Shown here piece by piece: positions 26,206 through 40,341 of a stretch of DNA of 64,000 nucleotides. Location: NCBI RefSeq assembly GCF_000002235.5, contig NW_022145604.1:31961857-32025856 (forward strand). Direction: 5' to 3'. This DNA is from Strongylocentrotus purpuratus (lineage: Eukaryota > Echinodermata > Echinoidea > Camarodonta > Strongylocentrotidae). The position numbers and the translations under genes were made by a program. Numbering within the stretch: the stretch's first letter is position 1; each line of letters opens with the position of its first letter. The notes below the pieces were generated by a model. That model ran no database searches, was not told the origin of the DNA, and worked only from the letters and a program-made list of their open reading frames with translations.

Positions 26206-27519
26206 GCCACTCACCTATGAATTGGGCAATAATAGTGGAACGCCAGGAGCCTTTTTAACCAATAAATTTATATTAAACAAAAAGATTTATAGACGATACC
26301 CGCAAGCGAGCATGAAGAAAGTCATCTTTAACATCTTGTGTACTTTGTGGCAGGTTAACCTTGTGCTAATCAAGTTGTCCAATAAAGTCTATAGCTACTT
26401 CTGATACTAATAAACGTTTTCATAAAATTAACACAAATTTGGGAATGTACTGAAATCCACTTAGATTTACCTGGTCATATCTCTATTAGAATACTGTTAA
26501 TTGGATTTTTAATAGAGACAATAACAATTACTTTATAATTAAATTTGATTATCCTGTAGAGGCACTGATAATACGTTGTATATGTTATATGCTCTTCACC
26601 ATCATCAGGCAGCTATTAGTTTAGTTAGTGCATAGCTGATGGTAAGCTTCTGAATATCAGGTTTCATTTTGAAGTGCTTGTGCCAGCACGCAAGCTACCC
26701 ACTTCAATTAAAGACTTATGGGATATTAAAATGTCTATCAATCCCTTTCACATCTGAGAGTGCTTTAATTAATAACAACCTCTGTGTGTTAGTCTTAGTC
26801 TCGCCCACACATCTGACCTGATTCATATTCCTCGTCCCTATGTATGTATACATAAACCAGTAAGGTATCTGCTAATGATGGTGGATTTAAAGATTAATTA
26901 GTGATTGATTAACTCATTAAAGGAGGCCTAACCCAAGTAGGCGGAAATTTCCCTTGACACAGAGCCAACCCCAGCCTCTCACTTAAACATTCTATATTTC
27001 CCTTTACTGTAATATATATGCATGTAATACTAATCATGAAAATGTTTTTAGGCGAACCTTAAGTTTTCCAACCGCCCTTAAAAAAACCCAGGCAATTCAG
27101 GACGTAACTAATGGTACTAGATCGGAATTATTAAAGCAAACTACAATATCGCATTAATTATTAGAGAAATATTGCGTCAAGACACTTCTGACAGGCGTTA
27201 AGAGCTTTATATTTCAATTATATATTCATTTGTATTTTTTTAAAGGTGGCCAGTATATCTGTAACTATTTTCCAGTAGCCTAACAATTTCATATAAAACT
27301 GATCATGGATAATAATTGTTAACATGAAGGTGAAGGTCGGAATTTCAATTCATCTTGCGATTACATTAAAAAGCCTTTCCCTAATCACCACTACCACTAC
27401 CACCACTACCTGGGTTACATTGGTTACCATACCCCCCTTAAGGAGACCCCTTAAATCAATAGCATCTCTGCATCTCTTAAAGACCACCTGCTAGAGGAAT
27501 GGTTAATCAAGTGTAAACT

Positions 27520-27723
27520 TTAAGAATAAGATGTCCCTCTCGAGACTCTACTCCTAGATAGATACGATGAGTTGGTATAGGTCAGGGACGCGACTACATC
27601 CCAACCCAGCCGAGCACGGTACGTGTCCCGGCTGAGCATGGCTCCTTTCACGGATTCGGTATCGTCACCAAATCCTTCCCTTTTGGATGCTCCCGATGCA
27701 TAACACGTCTCTATCACTAACAA
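27520..27723 (-). CDS. Unassigned open frame, 67 codons, balanced base composition
   Basis: I do not recognise this protein. It stands out because base composition is near 50% GC while its surroundings are AT-rich, and the frame is open upstream of the first Met. A pyrimidine-rich stretch ending in tag (rc of the region near 27724-27730) could be a splice acceptor. It holds one Lys-Arg pair, one cysteine and a Ser/Tyr/Arg-rich end. It may be a terminal exon or chance. Confidence 0.2.
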   Translation of the reverse strand: MLVIETCYASGASKREGFGDDTESVKGAMLSRDTYRARLGWDVVASLTYTNSSYLSRSRVSRGTSYS

Positions 27724-28125
27724 ATAGGGATCGATGAGCCCGCGAACTCTGCTTCAATTTTGTTTCCTTTTATTTCACGGCTCCCTTTATCACCGCTGAT
27801 AAGCCCATTCTGTGATTATTAAGACGTTAATCGTGTATTAAAGTGTCATGTTTTCTGTTTGTAATGACCTGTATGGCATATACTTCCATGAAAGTGTTGT
27901 GCTGTCACTGATGCTAACTCTATCATGTCTATGTAATGAAAGTGATGTATTATTTATGGACAATAAAGACATTGAAATGCAAAATCAATTACGAGTAGAA
28001 GAAAAAATCTATCGGGCGAAATTGGTGCTCTTGACGGAATAATGAAGCAACATGACTAACTCTGCCTGGTAAATTTGAGGAGAGTAAAATCCGTCACGGA
28101 GCCGTGTTAGCCAATATAACGACCA

Positions 28126-28284
28126 GGGCCCCGTCTTACAAAGAGTTGATATCAATCGTAACTTATTTGCGATTGATATCAATCATAACTATGTACATAA
28201 GAGATTGGAGACTGCAAACTTGCGATTGATTGGAGGACTTACGATTGATTTGGATCAATCGTAACTCTTTGTAAGACGGGGCCC
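28126..28284. mobile_element. 159-bp MITE with long terminal inverted repeats
   Basis: The left end gggccccgtcttacaaagag matches the right end exactly when reverse-complemented, over 22 bp. Further inward, gatatcaatcgtaact and cgattgattgg motifs repeat in both orientations, so most of the element can fold back. I could not define a target duplication. There is no coding capacity. Confidence 0.85.
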
Positions 28285-28481
28285 AGGACTGTCCCACCTT
28301 CATGATTCAAATGTTCTCCATTTTGTAAAGACCCAATTTGAACATACGCCATCTTTCGATCTTGGCTGGGATACTCATGCTTGTTTTTTAAATTTCGTTT
28401 TGATATGCTATGGTTGAATGCGGGGAGTTTCCATTGGAAGAATATGGCTATGTAAAAATGATCGATCAGTTGTTGATTTCA

Positions 28482-28483
28482 AA

Positions 28484-28526
<43 letters not shown>

Positions 28527-28785
28527 CACCGTTATACAAGCGACAAAGCGAGAGAGAGAGAGAGAGAGAGAGAGACGAAAAGAGGGGAGATGTCGGTATG
28601 TCATTTCAGAATTTAATTTCATTGAGAATTGAGGTACAATGCAAAAAAAAAAAAAATCTCGTTAGATTTATCGGCACTTATCAAATGAAGAAGATGAAGA
28701 AGGAGTAGAAGGAAAAGAAGATGAAGAAGGAGAAGAAGAAAAAGAAGAAGAAGAAGAAGAAGAAGAAGAAGAAGAAGAAGAAGAG
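28482..28785. repeat. (GA)n, G-run and (GAA)n microsatellite cluster
   Basis: (GA)n at about 28485-28515 runs into a G tract, then a second (GA)n at about 28551-28575, then a GAA/GAT triplet tract at 28686-28783. All purine on the plus strand. Confidence 0.95.
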
Positions 28786-29258
28786 ATATTGATTATTCAT
28801 AAAAAAAATAAAAACTGATTCATAAAACGGACTAATTTGTTTCTCGATCGAATTCGATTTGAAGGGGCCTCTGAAGAGGCCTTTTTATAATAGTACAAAC
28901 CTCCTGTTGATATTATTTAATAACTGACTCATTCTCTCGTCGATTCGTTAGTCAAATTTTGTTCGATGTTCTCAGTATAAAGTACATGTGTAACCCATAC
29001 ATTACTAATTAGTTCTCTTTTCACAATCAGTGGAAGAAAGAAATTATGTTCGAGTTACATCACCGATCAGACGAACCTCTTCTGTGATATACTATCAATG
29101 TCTACTGCGCCCAGGGATGTGAGATTATCTATCCTCCCTGCTGCGCACAAGCATGGGCATTGAATCACTGAAATAAAACCGATTTGGCTCCTGATTGATT
29201 GCGTCGTACAAACGAGAATATGCTTGTCAATATGTAGCACTTTCTTCTTTCCATTGAT

Positions 29259-30022
29259 TTAACCCCTTTTTGCGTTGAGTGAGAGAAAATGAAAGGAAGA
29301 AAGAAGAAGAAGAAGAAAAACCCCACTCAAATCATTGCAACCACACTATTGTAGATGTGCTGTCAGATTACACTCTGAAGCTTGTGCTCATGGATGATAT
29401 TCCAACCCCTTATGGGAATAAAGTATATCGTTTTAATATAGACTCTAAAATTACTCGTGAAATTGAGTTTTATTTTTGTATAACTGTTCAACAAAAATAT
29501 TGGCAAAGACGGGATATCCTAAATTGCCGAACATAACCGTTATCATAACAAATATAATCATGGAAATATTTAACTTACTACATGATATCGTCTGTCGTTT
29601 AATTCTTTTTTATGGCGGTGTATTCAAAACTAGTTTATGTTTAATCATTTAATATATAGTGGTGGTTAATTCGATTTAACCCCTTTCATGCATAAAACGA
29701 AGAAAAAAAGAAGAAAGAGACCCCCCCCCCCCCCACTCAAATCATTGTAACCACACTATTGCGTACAGATAATACACTCTGAAGATCGTGCTCATGAATA
29801 CTATTCAAACCTTTAATAGGAATAACATATATCGTTTAGTTTCCTTTATAATAACTGTTCAACATGTTGGCAAAGACGGGGTATCCCCAATCGGATAGAC
29901 TACCCAACATAACAATATTATGACGATCATAATCACGGAAATAATTTACTTAATACGACAATATTGTTTGTCGTTTAATTCTTTTTATGGCGGTGTCTTA
30001 GGAACTAGGTTATGATTATGCA
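29259..30022. repeat. Tandem duplication of a ~350-380 bp segment
   Basis: Copy A (29259-29639) and copy B (about 29677-30022) share in order: tttaacccctttt/tttaacccctttc, actcaaatcattg, aaccacactattg, acactctgaag, gtgctcatg, tggcaaagacggg, cgtttaattctttt and tatggcggtgt. Copy B has several deletions and a C-run (29721-29734). No protein is conserved between the copies. Confidence 0.85.
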
Positions 30023-30698
30023 TATATTGTTCCACTTAGGAATTTGCATGTGATGTTAAGTATTGTTAAGTATAACATTCAATATGAGAGTATACATGAA
30101 GCAATGTAAATATCTGTGGAGAGTAGTAATGTTCTATACAGATTTGTTAAGAAACTATAATTTTACATTATCATTTTGACAAAAGTTGAACTGTTTGGTA
30201 TCAATAGAAGATACATTCATCCGTGCTATTCATTTCTACACAACATTTTGTTATACATACAGGCCTAAGAGAGTTAGACATCTTCAAATCATCGGCAAGA
30301 AAGCATCGTTTGTGGTTTTGTTAAATCTTGAAAATATATATCAACGATGATATATTATATTTCCTATATAGCGCATATCACATTGCGATATAATATCCCG
30401 ATGTGCCTTTGACATTGTCTCATGTGTTTAAAAAAGTATCCGCCTTTATCAACTAGCAACCATTGCACTCAGCGCATTTATGGAAATGATTTGTATTTCT
30501 TTTTATATGGTATACAATTTTCTTTGTAGGAAGATGTAGTCCACGATGATTTCTGTTTTTCATTTTCGAGTACCCCTTACGCATTTGCTCATGTTCTTAA
30601 AAAATACCTTCTTATTTGTGCATGTCTTTTTAGATAATGTTTGTTCGTTTCGCATTAGTGGATTGAAAATTGAAGTAGATTTGAAATGAAAGGTATTG

Positions 30699-30771
30699 TA
30701 GCAGAGATTCGAACCCTGGAGCTTTTTATGCGATGTTGGGTGATTTAACAACAAGACCACATCACCTTTAC
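30699..30771 (-). mobile_element. tRNA-like SINE head, minus strand
   Basis: Read on the minus strand, ggtgatgtggtcttgttg is followed about 30 bases later by ccagggttcgaatctctgc, an intact B box. The 5' and 3' ends cannot pair as an acceptor stem, so this is a tRNA-derived repeat rather than a functional tRNA. Confidence 0.35.
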
Positions 30772-32146
30772 AGGCAAGACTCATTTGTAACAGCAAAAGT
30801 TAAATATTGCACACCTATCATTTGTGATGGTGCATTATTCAATGTGTTAAGCTGCGTCTGTTTAATGGTCGTTTATATTGACCAATGTGTGCATGATATT
30901 TCAATATAATTCCATCAACTGGACAGGAATTTTTATGGTGAATATTCCGGTAATTTATTTGAAAGAAAGCCTTTTCTCCTTCAGTTTTGTGCATCTAAAT
31001 TATCAATTCGCCATTGTATGTAAATGCATATTTGAGTTCTTGTTTTGTTATCACTTTGAATCTACTAGGAAATCTGTCATAAATAATCAATAACGAAACA
31101 CTGTTTAATTCACCTAAAAAAAAGAGAGGATATTCCAAGTAGTAATAGGAAATTCAAGAAATATCCTTTTATTTATCTAACATCGTTCTTATTAACCTAA
31201 ATATAAATACCCTTAATGAATCATATAATCATCATTCTTTCAAGATAATGATATTGTGAGAAACCGGTAAAAATTACGCAGCGAAATTATGCTTCCGACC
31301 CTCCATCATGCGGTGATGGTGGTTAAAACCGCGCGACGCCTCTGTATTCTTCATGTTCATCAAACGAAAGCAATGCATCTCATTCTTTTCAAATCACACG
31401 CACGATTAATTCTTAATAAAGTTGCGGTTTTTTCGCTAAGCATATTCACAAGAATCGTACTGTACAATCTGGAAGTGTAACGGACACGAGTTGTTTATAA
31501 TTTTATTTCGGAAAAAATGTTTTACTTACGGTTGATGTTGTTCTCGACTGCACGGGTTGTATAAGGTTGTCTTCAGCTGTTGTTTGCCTAGATGTGTCTG
31601 CTCTTGTATGCCTTCTTTAGGTTGACACTGCATGTGTTGCTGCCGCCCTAAGCAGCCAGCGATCCCAAACAAACTCTTTCAATTCAATTTCTTCTCATCC
31701 ATGCAGGGCAGAATAGAATATCGACGAATATAATGACATCAGATCAATGGCAAAGTAACAAAATCTGCGATCAAAATGATTTAGCATCGCATTTTGATTT
31801 CTGTGCGGAGTTGAAATTATGATATTGAGGAAAAGAAGACGGTCGCCTGTTTGAATTACGAAAAAAACTTGAACGGAAATGCGAGCAGGCGATGGTCAGT
31901 GACATTGGAATAATAAATTGGCGGGCGCGGGAAAGGTGTCAGATGCAAAATTCGGCTGGCAGACGACCATTCTGTGGCTAGTGTGTTTACGTCGCGTCTC
32001 TGTCTCTCTCTTTCTTTTCCTCTCTCTCTCTCGTTCCCACTCGATGATGACAGCTAAACCTAACGCATCACGCTCGCGATAATTGCAATTTGCATACCTA
32101 CAGGATTTTTCGTACGTCAGTATGTCGGCAGTAGGTTGCTGATGGA

Positions 32147-32178
32147 CTGACGGACGGACGGACGGACGGACGGACGGA
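32147..32178. repeat. (GACG)n microsatellite
   Basis: About eight perfect GACG units. Confidence 0.95.
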
Positions 32179-35100
32179 TGTACCGACATACGCAGGACCA
32201 TCCAGCCTTCTGACAGAGTCCGCGCATAACGTCCTCCAAACAGCCATACGTTAAAACTAGATTTTCTTTCTTTCTTTTTCATTCCTAAATGCTGTAGTTC
32301 ATGAATTATCATGTTATCTTCGCAAAAACCGCGTCCTATCAGACAGTACCGAAATGAGTGAAGAAAAAAATAGCACGGTGGCTGAGCCAATCTGCAGTAT
32401 GAACTGCAGGGGAGGGGGGGGGGGGGGAGGGGGGGGGGGCTACGTCATAGGGCTATACCCCGATCATCCAATATGAAGAGCTCTTTGCATTTTGCCGTTT
32501 AGTCAATAACTTCGCATTCTAGTGAAGTCTTTGGTAAATCATATATTATTTTTCGGGATCGCGAATAATTTACGTGATTTAGGTAAGAGCTTTGCAATTT
32601 AAAACACATTTTGGTCATCCTGGCAAATCGTACTATGATCTCTTTTATTTTCTCCTCACTTTTTATAGCGTTAAATTATCATTTAGACAGTAAAGAGTGA
32701 CTTTCCAATGCTTGGGAACGATCCATTGAACATTAACAGGGTATATAAATGGTTATTCCGCTTCCGTTGAAGAAAAGAAAAAGAATCACAAAAAGTGCAA
32801 ATTTTAGCGTTCAAAAATTGGATTTTAACGCTTATAACGAGTTTTTAGAGTGACGGCAGGCTAAGTGATGCTAGCGCCAACGCAGGTGCTACCTTTTACA
32901 GCAACCCTAAACAATAACAAAAGAAAGAAAACAAAAGTATGTATTAAAGGTGCTGTTTTCCGCACTTTTCAAGTGATTTTATACAGCGGTGACGGCAGTA
33001 TAGCAGTGCTGATTTAGAACCAGTGCAGGTGCTGCCTGCTTTTTTACCTTTATTTTACACTTAGTGTGCTGACGAACAGACCCAGGGGCTATTAACAGCA
33101 CCTAAAATACGCATTACATGATATTCATTTATTTGTACAATTCGTATTGTTCGTGATTAAAAATGGCTATTAAATCATAAAAGGTAGTAACTTAACAACA
33201 ATTAGAAACTCACCATTTCTGAATTATTATTTTTGCTGTTTGTTTATCAACTGAGTGTCGATGCTGACTGAGATAATAGATCATTACATTTGTATAAAAA
33301 AGACTAAAGCCAAATTGTTATAATTTTCTTCAAAAAAGATACAAACAAAACGCAAATTATTATAGCTCTTCAGTTGCTAATTCATCCGTCCCATTGTTTT
33401 TAGCACCTTTTTGTCTGCACAAACAAAGCTTGTGTCAGGTACTGCGCTTGTAGGTGCTAAATTAACCACTGCAAATGCAAGTCCTAATACAGCACTTGTT
33501 TTTAACACTTCGTTTTTTATTATGTGTTGTATCTTAAGCCCTCTCTTCATTTTAATAATTCTGGTCGCAGAAAAAGGGGGGGGGGGGGGGGGCTCACAAT
33601 ACAAAATATATGCCCTAGTTGAAGTTTTGCAACAATTCAGTGCGGTTGTGTCCTCGTCATTTACATTTCAGAAAAAATAACTTATTTTTTATCTTCTGCA
33701 TATCGCTTTTTCAGGACCGCATGGCTACATAATGGAATCTGAAAAAAATAATGAAGTTGCATGGGTTATAAGCAGATTCTGTCATTTTATTTCGAAGACA
33801 TGAAGAATTGAATGGCACATCCGGTAAGAAAGGAACCAAATGGTCACTCAATAATGGCGTTGTTTCTAAGGCGGCACACGTACAAAAAGAAAAAAAGATT
33901 GCAATTAACACCGCGTCAATAACCTTGGAAAGGGATTTTATTACTGCATCATTGTCATAGGCATTTTATCAAGCAATATGTAATTAATTGAAACGAATAT
34001 TGTCGAGAATCCCGACCATGTGCTACACTAGGACACTCAAGGAAAATACTGACGTAATATCCTCATCCCGGAGAAAAAATGAATAAGTAGATCACAAATA
34101 AAAAACTTACCACAATCAATTGGACCTAAAATGACAAAAATGAGAACTGGGCTGGGGTTGCTCCGTTTCTAGGGATCGATACCACTACTAAATACTGGAC
34201 GCAAAGGCGTTTCCTGACTGTATGTATACATCATGAAGCATTCTGAAAAGTAATATATCACTAACAAATAATCTCCTAATCATACTATCTGATTGTGTAT
34301 TGCAATGGGTATAAATATACATGTATGATATATTTTCCTAGCGGCTTTTCACATTTTCATCATCTACATCAAATAAAATAAGTATCCTCGGAATCTTATT
34401 CCCCAAAATAGAATCTGAATAACAATTTGATTTACTTGAAAATAATCATACATTTTCAATCCATTTTCTCCGCCCTTTTAATTTCCGGTGTTTTTGTGTA
34501 TCTTCAGACATGGACCCATGGTCAGACGGTGATTGTTCGGATATGGAATTCGTTCTTGGGTCTTTTAGCAACAGGAAATTGTAGGACGGAACAGACACTG
34601 TGAAATTTGTTGATTTCTTATTTGACTAACCTCATAATTATGAATGCGCAATACTCCACAAAAGAACAAGGATGATTGGCACGGTCATATATTATCTGCG
34701 GCTCTGGCCTGAGCTATGGTATATAATTTGAGAATACCATACTATCTTTCAATGAATTGAACATGTTATATACAAGTAAACAGATACCACCATATTCTTT
34801 ACCATAATCATTCTCTATTACAACAAAAACCCTATTCATTCGAAAATTTCATTTTTTTTTTACAATAGCTGTCTTTAAACTGCAATCAAAATTCGTTGAT
34901 TTTTTTCACATTTCGGTGTTCCGCAACAAAGCAATGTACGTGTAAACACGGCGAAGAACCCAAATCGAAAACCAAATTCTGGTGCGTGGTACTTTTTAAA
35001 CGTTGGCAGAAATTTTACAGATTTTTGCAGTGTTAATGCTCGCTCTCAAAAAGATTAAAGATTCCAGTTTTCGGTCATGTGACTCATTTCGCATCCGTGG

Positions 35101-38100
35101 AGTCGAAAACGCTCTACTCGCCCACCCCCCCCCCAAAAAAAATATTCTTATTGGTTTTCCAGTAATGCAAATGGCAGTCTAAAACAAACCAATGGTTTTT
35201 TAATATGGTTTGGGGCTGTGCCAAAAAAAAAAGAAGCCTACTATCAAAAGCTAAAATCTATTTTCAATTTTTGTTTGTACCTTTGTGTCGTTGATGTTAT
35301 TAAATAATTGCTTAACTTCACCAACTTCATCATTTCCATTTGTTTATTCGTCATCCGTACATATATGCATATCTACATGTAGTCTTAGATGATAGTCATG
35401 ATGATAATGAGAATAAGAGAGACGACTACGTCATTAACACTGCTAATATATCGTCCTAATTAGGGCCAATTTATGTTCAATTCACTCTGGTAATTGCATA
35501 AATATACTTCATTTTGTTATCAGATTATAGTTCATTGATGATCATCATTTCGCCTCCTCTATTCCATTCACCCATTCACCACTAATATTCTGATTAGTAT
35601 TCAGAGTCAATGACAATCATTCATAAGTTAACATCGAAATTCCCATCACGTCATTCTTCAATAAAAAAATATTTACTATTCATTTTTCCTTATTTGCTCC
35701 TCAATTTGTCTTGTAACTGTGGACCCCCCCTTAAAAACAGTCCCTCATATCGACTTAGGCAAACTATCATCATCGTCATCATCGCCATCGCCATCACTAT
35801 TGCAGTACAATGAATGAACTCGCATGAGCGGCTATTTTTAGATAACGTTGACCAAACTTGGTAGATATTTTTGCCTTTCCCCATCTCCTCCCTTCAGGAA
35901 TCTCCGGATCCTCCTAGGAAGTAGACGTTTCCAGTGTAGCGCAATAAACGATACAGGTGTGTAGAGTTAAACGCGATAAAATCCGCCTCGTTACACCTTC
36001 TTAAGTTACCTGAAGACAAATTATTCACGATATTGCTTCATCGGTTTGGTGTTACGCTCTTTTTCACCTGCATCATCCCTTCTTACTTCATCCATTCATA
36101 CCCGAGCGATGGCCTGAAATAATGCGTCCAGGAATTAGGTCAATGTTTGTCCACGAAAGAGAAGGGTAAAGAAGATGATGGCTCCGGGTAGCCCGTATCC
36201 GCCTTTACGCTCTTATGGTACGTTTAATATCATACAATATTACAACGCTGGTTTAAAGAGGGGCTCTTGTCGAAAAATTAAAAGCTGTGGGTGGGTCTAA
36301 TTAAAAAAATAAACACACACATAGACCCAAATAAAAACAAATGAAAAGAAAAGAAATGGGACACAACTGGATTTTCGGAATAACTTTCAGTCGAAAATTT
36401 GAAAAGCACCGTGGCAGGAATGCAATGGAGGGGAATACTTGTTGCTAACATGCGATAGTACGACTCGGAGAGTGCAATCAATCATGTTTGAATCCGTGTT
36501 ACGTTGATGCAAAGTCCAGTGACATAATTCACTAGACCATAACGACATCATCATGATATAAATCATTACAGGGAAATTTAATTTTGGTGGCCTGTCGTGG
36601 TATAGTGATTATCTAGAGTGACGTTTCCAGCTTATTATATCCCCCAACGTAATGACGAAATTAGTCCTGTTGGGAATGACGACGGAAAGACGAAAGTACA
36701 AAGTTTCCACGCAATTATAACAAATATAGCCTTTCTATGACGCAACACATGTCGCATAATGGAACATTGACTGCATACATTTGCAAGATGTCATCCTGTT
36801 AATATGATCGTTATTCTCACCTAATCCTTGCAATCAGCTAAGCTGTCCCAGCCTCTAAAAACAAAGCAACTAGAAAGTATAAAGTCTTCCTTCAACCAGT
36901 GTATTTTAAAACTTCTTGTAAATATTTTTTTTAAAAAAGGATTACATTAAAGTGTTAACTTTATAAATACACTGTTTCGTTCTTATGTTCATGTATATAT
37001 TTCTCCTACCTGGATCATCATCCACCCCCCTTCATTAAGTGATTTATTTACTGATTCGTTTGTTTCTGTGTTCATTAATTAATTAATTTTAGTTCATATA
37101 GTTAGAGAGAGTTGTAAAGTTCGAGTTATATTTATAGAGAGAATAAATTGAAAAAGAAATGGTTTCACTTTAGAAAATATTTTGAGAGTGTTGGAAATGT
37201 GCCAAAATGAACTTGATTATGTATTTCATGTTTGGTATTTTCTTATATATTCAAAATACTAATTGTGTCATAAATGTTTGTTTTTATCTGCCACAAAGTT
37301 TTCGGTCGTTGTGATTATTATCTGTGTTAAGCCATTATGTATGGATATTATTTTCTTTAATTATTTGTATATAATGTATGGATAAAATGACCGCTCCGCA
37401 AGGATTGAAAAAGGAAATGGCATTCATAATAATCTTATATGTGCTCAAAATCATGGTATAAATTTTACATCTATTTACATAGTTTTCCAACATTTTCTTC
37501 CCTCCATTTATGTATAAACTGTACAATACCTCTTTAGGCATGTGATTGTGCATGTTGCTGTTGTTAGCTTATGATGTTTTACGTTTGTGTAATACTTTAA
37601 ATGAGTGAAAGAACACAATAAAGTGGAATTCATTTTTGTCATCCCAATTTAAACAGGTAAATGTCATTCATGAGATGATCTACGTCACAATTATCAATCA
37701 GTGGCAGACCGACATCAAAATAAATGGATTATAAGTCATCAATTTGAATGGATTCGAACCTAATTATAATTTTAAATTGTAGGATGGTAAGAACAGGTCA
37801 AGAAAAACATAAATCTAAGACATAATGAATTAAAATAAATGTACGTTAATTGATAAAAAGGTTTCGATATTATTGATAACGGCCATTTAGAGAATGTCCT
37901 CATATAGCCATGTGCATGACATTTTTCAAAGTTCTATTTCAATTAGCTTCGATCTATCAGGGTTACTGAACATTCATACATTCATGACGTTTCTCTTTCG
38001 AAAACGAGCAAGGATTTTTTCATATTTTTCCGTTTGGGCTGATCGAGCTAGAATGTTTTGAGTTAGTTTTTTGTTTGTTAAAATATATCATGATGTGGTA

Positions 38101-39326
38101 TAGACGATGACATTTTACTCATGCAGTTAGATTTGAAAATGTTACAATCCATACGGGATTTTCTTTTTGTAATTGATCAATTTCTTGTTAAAGTTTGCAT
38201 GGCATGGCCGTACTGTCTTAAAATATCAAGTGGATCATTTAGCATTTCATATAAATGATAATTATATGATTTGAAATCATCAACAAAATAGTGATGTATG
38301 TTTAATAAGTCCAAAACATGCAAGACCAAATGTGTATTACAAATATTATGTCCTAATATCAAAAGAAATGATACAACTACCAAGTATGGGTATTAAACAT
38401 TTCATAAAATGCTTTTGCCGTTGTGTTCAGTTAATACCGTAATTATTGTCTATAAGTAATGTATTTGTTTGTATTTTGATCTATGCGGACTGGAAGTCAG
38501 ACTGTGTATGGTTGCAATAAACGAAAAAGCGAATAAGCGAAGGATGATACATATTGGTCATATTGGTGTCACTAGCTTCATCGAGCGTGTTGTCTGTGAT
38601 GGCCGCTTTGTTATAATGGCATTCTGTTACTGGTTGTAAGTGAGTTGTTTAGCCTCGTCTATCGGCACGTCGACACACTCCCTTCGCCCTCTCTGCTCCA
38701 GTGACAAAGGCACCGCTTCAAGTTCATAATCACGTATATTGGGAGGTCTTATAAACAATTCACTATCGTTTTACACGTTTTCATTTTGTTTCATTTGTAC
38801 TTCTGTGGATACTCATGTCGGCCTATCTGCCTTATCATATCCAAATGCTGTCCTGGTTTTTATTTCATTTCACCCTCATTGATATTTTGCTCTTGTTCTA
38901 TTTTTTTTTTAACTAGGCCTATATTTCTTGTGTTCTCTTCACCTCCACCATACGCTCTGGATCGATTTAATATTTATGTTGTATAAAAAGTGTAGCTTTC
39001 TATCTATTCCTACAAAAATTAAAAAGGATGAAGAAGTACAAAAAGAAAAATAGTTATTCTTATATATCTGAAGAATTAAACCAGAGAAGTGTTAGTAACA
39101 AAGATGTCACATATCTGATAAAAACAAAACTTAAAACATTTGTAACTTTTATAAATTCACTGACAATACTGAAGAACACCCCTCCCTCCTGCCCCATATA
39201 ATTAATACATTCGGAGGACGCCTTGATATTGTATTACATCACTTTCCATTTTTATGCTAATTATTGGTGGCAGCGGTGGGATATGCTATGCTTTCCCTAT
39301 TGAGAGATCGTCGTCTTGATTTATAT

Positions 39327-39413
39327 CGGTTTTGAGGACACCATAATGCATTCGACAGGACAAGCTTACATCGATTGATGAAAACTTTCATTGATAGTGG
39401 ATTGGTGCTCAGG
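39327..39413 (+). pseudogene. Possible reverse-transcriptase remnant
   Basis: One frame reads HHNAFDRTSLHRLMK followed by a hydrophobic stretch and SGL. This resembles the RT segment with the A-F-D motif and following helix in non-LTR elements. An in-frame stop precedes it and another ends it (39414). No other RT motif was found nearby, so this may be chance. Confidence 0.25.
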
Positions 39414-39604
39414 TAGAATGATAAAACCGCGGAAACGTTAGACTTGTAGTGATTGATGAGAGAGGGTTCGGAGAGGGAGGGCTAGTTTTTAAAATTGACA
39501 TCATAATTGGAGGACGGTTTTTGCGATTGTACCAGATGAAATGCGAGCATTGATGTAGATGGATATTGGAGAAAACAGAAAACGAACATAGATAAAAGGC
39601 GAAT

Positions 39605-39664
39605 GAGAGAGAGAGAGAGAGAGAGAGTGAGGGAGAGAGAGAGAGAGAGAGAGGGAGAGAGAGG

Positions 39665-39695
<31 letters not shown>

Positions 39696-39713
39696 AGAGA
39701 GAGAAAGAGAAAG
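39605..39713. repeat. (GA)n microsatellite
   Basis: Imperfect GA dinucleotide tract with GAGG interruptions. Confidence 0.97.
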
Positions 39714-40341
39714 GAAATGTCTGATAATGACAAGACAGGTATACCTAAAAAAGATCTAAAATATAGGACAAAATAATAAAAAATGTTCAACAATGGAAGC
39801 GAATTCAACGGACAAATAGAGTTGCAAAAAGGAGGAAGAGGGAGAGAGGATCATTGAAAGAGGGGGTTCAGAAATAGAGAAGGAGAGGAGGCAGTACACA
39901 CCTCAAGAAAAGTGAATGGGAGAAATAGTTAAGAGGGTTTCTTTTTGTTTAAAGGGAGAGGGAATAAGCGCTCTCTAAATAGGTAAATAGATACATAAAA
40001 CGACAATAGATTTTATTATCAGTTCAAGCAGTTTCTTACTGTGCACACATTTTTAGATATGTCATCACACGACTTTCTCAAGTGAGAAAGAAAGATACAT
40101 GTAGTAGACATATAGAAATAAATAGATAGATAGATAGATCGAACAAAATTGACGGGCAGATACATAGATACAGAGAAAGAGAGATTGAAAATATGGATTG
40201 GTAAAAGGTGATTCATAATCGAGTTTGAATTTACATGGTTACCATGCAGACACTGACGACACGCTTCTTGAAAGTAACGAACCAGTAACGAGTCGACAGG
40301 TAGCTGTTCTTTAGTCATGTGTCAACATGATGCTAGATACA

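Larger units (their letters stand above)
24748..28125. other. Intergenic, no confident gene
   Basis: Mostly AT-rich. It holds one diverged SINE (26041-26205) and one less AT-rich open frame (27520-27723, minus), both listed separately. A C-run lies near 25092. Confidence 0.5.
30023..39326. other. Long intergenic stretch, no gene recognised
   Basis: AT-rich sequence. Low-complexity landmarks are (GACG)n at 32147-32178, G-runs at 32409-32440 and 33576-33592, and an ATC tract near 35768-35800. Two diverged segments with gtgacggcag and gcaggtgct motifs (about 32855-32900 and 32990-33040) look like an old local repeat. A tRNA-like head is listed separately at 30699-30771. The 164-codon minus frame at 31896-32390 crosses the GACG and GA repeats and is not supported. 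Confidence 0.45.

Noticed and set aside
31896..32390. 164-codon minus-strand frame with SVRPSVRPSV
   Set aside because: The repeated peptide is the GACG microsatellite and the Arg/Glu run is a GA repeat. No domain remains.
34509..34584. 24-codon plus-strand frame starting MDPWSDGDCSDMEF
   Set aside because: Too short, no family, and no supporting splice structure beyond a nearby cag.
36485..36560. Minus-strand tRNA-like sequence (ggtctagtg with ggattcaaac)
   Set aside because: The B box is weak, the stems do not form, and no SINE body is recognisable.
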